NCBI GenBank assembly: GCA_015065395.1
Contig: SVQJ01000104.1
Span: forward strand, 1-6,359
Length of the DNA stretch: 6,359 nt
Source of the DNA: Oscillospiraceae bacterium
GTDB lineage: Bacteria > Bacillota > Clostridia > Oscillospirales > CAG-272
Direction of reading: 5' to 3'
A model generated the notes under the pieces. The model did no database searches, was not told where the DNA came from, and saw only the letters and a list, made by a program, of their open reading frames with translations. Within the stretch, counting starts at the first letter, position 1; every line of letters begins with the position of its first letter. Shown here piece after piece: positions 5,797-6,359 of the stretch. A program made the translations under genes and the position numbers.

Positions 5797-5815
5797 CGAA
5801 ATACTATGGTATTCT
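5787..5815 (+). promoter_or_regulatory. Sigma-A-type promoter of the second lipoprotein gene
   Basis: TTGACT (5787-5792) and TATTCT (5810-5815) are separated by the optimal 17 bases, and TGG directly before the -10 makes an extended -10. Transcription should start near 5822, within the left arm of the palindrome at 5820-5840. Confidence 0.75.
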
Positions 5816-5819
5816 AATG

Positions 5820-5840
5820 TTGGACTTATTGAGAGTCCAA
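5820..5840. promoter_or_regulatory. Palindromic candidate operator at the transcription start
   Basis: TTGGACT at 5820-5826 and AGTCCAA at 5834-5840 form a perfect 7-bp inverted repeat with a seven-base centre. It begins four bases after the -10 box, where bound protein would block initiation or clearance. The neighbouring divergent XRE gene makes that protein the natural candidate binder. It could instead fold as a small leader hairpin in the mRNA. Confidence 0.55.
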
Positions 5841-5859
5841 TTCAAAAAGGAGAAAAAAG

Positions 5860-6171
5860 ATGAAAAAAGCGATAGCGTTAATGCTCGCGGCAGTACTGGT
5901 TTGTATGTGCTTTGTTGCCTGCGGAAAAAAAGGAGATCTTGACGGGAGCTATTCCTGCGAGATAGCCGGGATGAAGTTTTCAACTCTGAAGTTCGACGGA
6001 AATAAGGTTACCTGCACTTATCATACCACCGGAAATGTGTCTAAGGGTACTTATAAGCTTAAGGACAACAAGGTAATTTGTGAATATGAAAGCGGAAAGG
6101 GCGATACCTTTGAATATGATAAGGATAACGATACTCTTTCTTTGGCAACAATGACCTGGACAAAGGACTGA
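5860..6171 (+). CDS. Small putative lipoprotein, function unknown
   Basis: The 103-residue product starts with a classic lipoprotein signal: MKK, a hydrophobic stretch AIALMLAAVLVCMCF and the lipobox FVAC, with C21 as the lipidated residue followed by GKKG. The mature 83-residue part opens with LDGSYSCEIAGM and then shows repeated strand-like patterns (KVTCTYHTTG, GTYKLKDNKVICEYESG, DTFEYDKDNDTLSLATMTW), suggesting a small all-beta fold of the lipocalin-like or DUF type; no family can be named with certainty. The start is well supported by AAGGAG at 5847-5852, seven bases upstream. It has its own promoter and a palindrome at the transcription start, so it is likely regulated, probably by the divergent XRE gene. 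It resembles the lipoprotein at 4949 in size and style but not in evident sequence. No convincing terminator follows it. Confidence 0.88.
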   Translation: MKKAIALMLAAVLVCMCFVACGKKGDLDGSYSCEIAGMKFSTLKFDGNKVTCTYHTTGNVSKGTYKLKDNKVICEYESGKGDTFEYDKDNDTLSLATMTWTKD

Positions 6172-6238
6172 TATCGTAAGCATAATTATAATATGCATTA
6201 AAAAACTATTCTGAGGTGTTTCTCTCTCTTTAGGTTAC

Positions 6239-6253
6239 GGCACCAGCGGTGCC
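6239..6253. repeat. Perfect hairpin, 6-bp stem
   Basis: GGCACC (6239-6244) and GGTGCC (6248-6253) pair around the loop AGC. No T-run follows on either strand, so it is not an intrinsic terminator. It stands three bases before a second, larger hairpin, and the two together look like part of a repeat element. Confidence 0.5.
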
Positions 6254-6256
6254 TAA

Positions 6257-6280
6257 GCCAAAGCAGTTTTCTGCTTTGGC
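6257..6280. repeat. Perfect hairpin, 10-bp stem with TTTT loop
   Basis: GCCAAAGCAG (6257-6266) and CTGCTTTGGC (6271-6280) pair exactly around TTTT. It is again not followed by a T-run. The region after 6171 to the window end holds no gene that I can support. A rightward frame is open from about 6202 through 6359 but has no ATG, GTG or TTG start with a binding site in its early part, and it runs through both hairpins, so it is more likely an accidental frame in a repeat. Confidence 0.6.
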
Positions 6281-6359
6281 AACAGACTGTCGAAAAAGGC
6301 GCAGAACGCAGAAAAGTCATAGCAAAGCGTGACAAAAAACAAACTCTGCCGATTAAATA

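Noticed and set aside
6239..6280. Possible terminator of the second lipoprotein
   Set aside because: Both hairpins lack a following T-run on either strand.
6202..6359. A rightward frame open to the window end
   Set aside because: It has no ATG, GTG or TTG start with a Shine-Dalgarno in its early part and passes through two perfect hairpins, so it is better read as repeat sequence. A longer window could change this.
1..6359. CRISPR array, tRNA or rRNA gene, transposase, phage gene or toxin-antitoxin pair
   Set aside because: There is no regularly spaced direct repeat, no tRNA-like cloverleaf or rRNA core sequence that I can recognise, and no protein with transposase, phage or toxin motifs. 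The XRE gene has no adjacent toxin-like partner.

Overview
The window looks like ordinary chromosomal DNA from a low-to-moderate-GC Gram-positive bacterium, most likely a Clostridia member of the Oscillospiraceae/Ruminococcaceae type. The reasons are the purine-rich Shine-Dalgarno sites, the AT-rich sigma-A-like promoters, the small Cys-anchored lipoproteins, and a YpsC-type RNA methyltransferase beside an OmpR/HisKA two-component pair. This placement is inferred from style, not from a marker gene.

Layout. Positions 1-137 hold two strong hairpins, the second a good rho-independent terminator reading rightward, so a gene probably ends just left of the window. From 3543 down to 138, on the minus strand, runs one operon: an OmpR-family response regulator (2854-3543), a membrane sensor histidine kinase (1250 to about 2764) and a THUMP-domain RNA methyltransferase (138-1253) whose start codon overlaps the kinase stop by 4 bases. 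A terminator-like hairpin lies between regulator and kinase, and the best-supported kinase start is a CTG codon just behind it. A 309-base AT-rich intergenic region (3544-3852) separates this operon from a plus-strand unit made of the universally conserved ATPase/GTPase YchF (3853-4947) and, one base later, a small lipoprotein (4949-5380). A strong hairpin at 5385-5434 can stop transcription from both sides. Beyond it, a minus-strand XRE/Cro-type repressor gene (5447-5737) is divergent from a second small lipoprotein (5860-6171). The shared region between them carries a convincing promoter and a palindrome at the likely transcription start. The last 190 bases have no supported gene but contain two perfect hairpins and look like an intergenic repeat element.

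How the genes may work together. The kinase and regulator should form a signalling pair that adjusts transcription in response to an extracytoplasmic signal; no target can be named. The XRE protein is a good candidate to control the divergent lipoprotein gene and perhaps itself. The two lipoproteins share a small beta-rich style (GxW/GxY opening, alternating polar/hydrophobic strands) but have no assignable function.

I did not find convincing evidence of a new defence, mobile or secretion system. The most unusual points are the CTG start behind an intra-operon terminator, the palindrome placed on the ychF -35 box, a near-identical initial-transcribed motif shared by the ychF and second lipoprotein promoters, and the hairpin-rich sequence at both ends.
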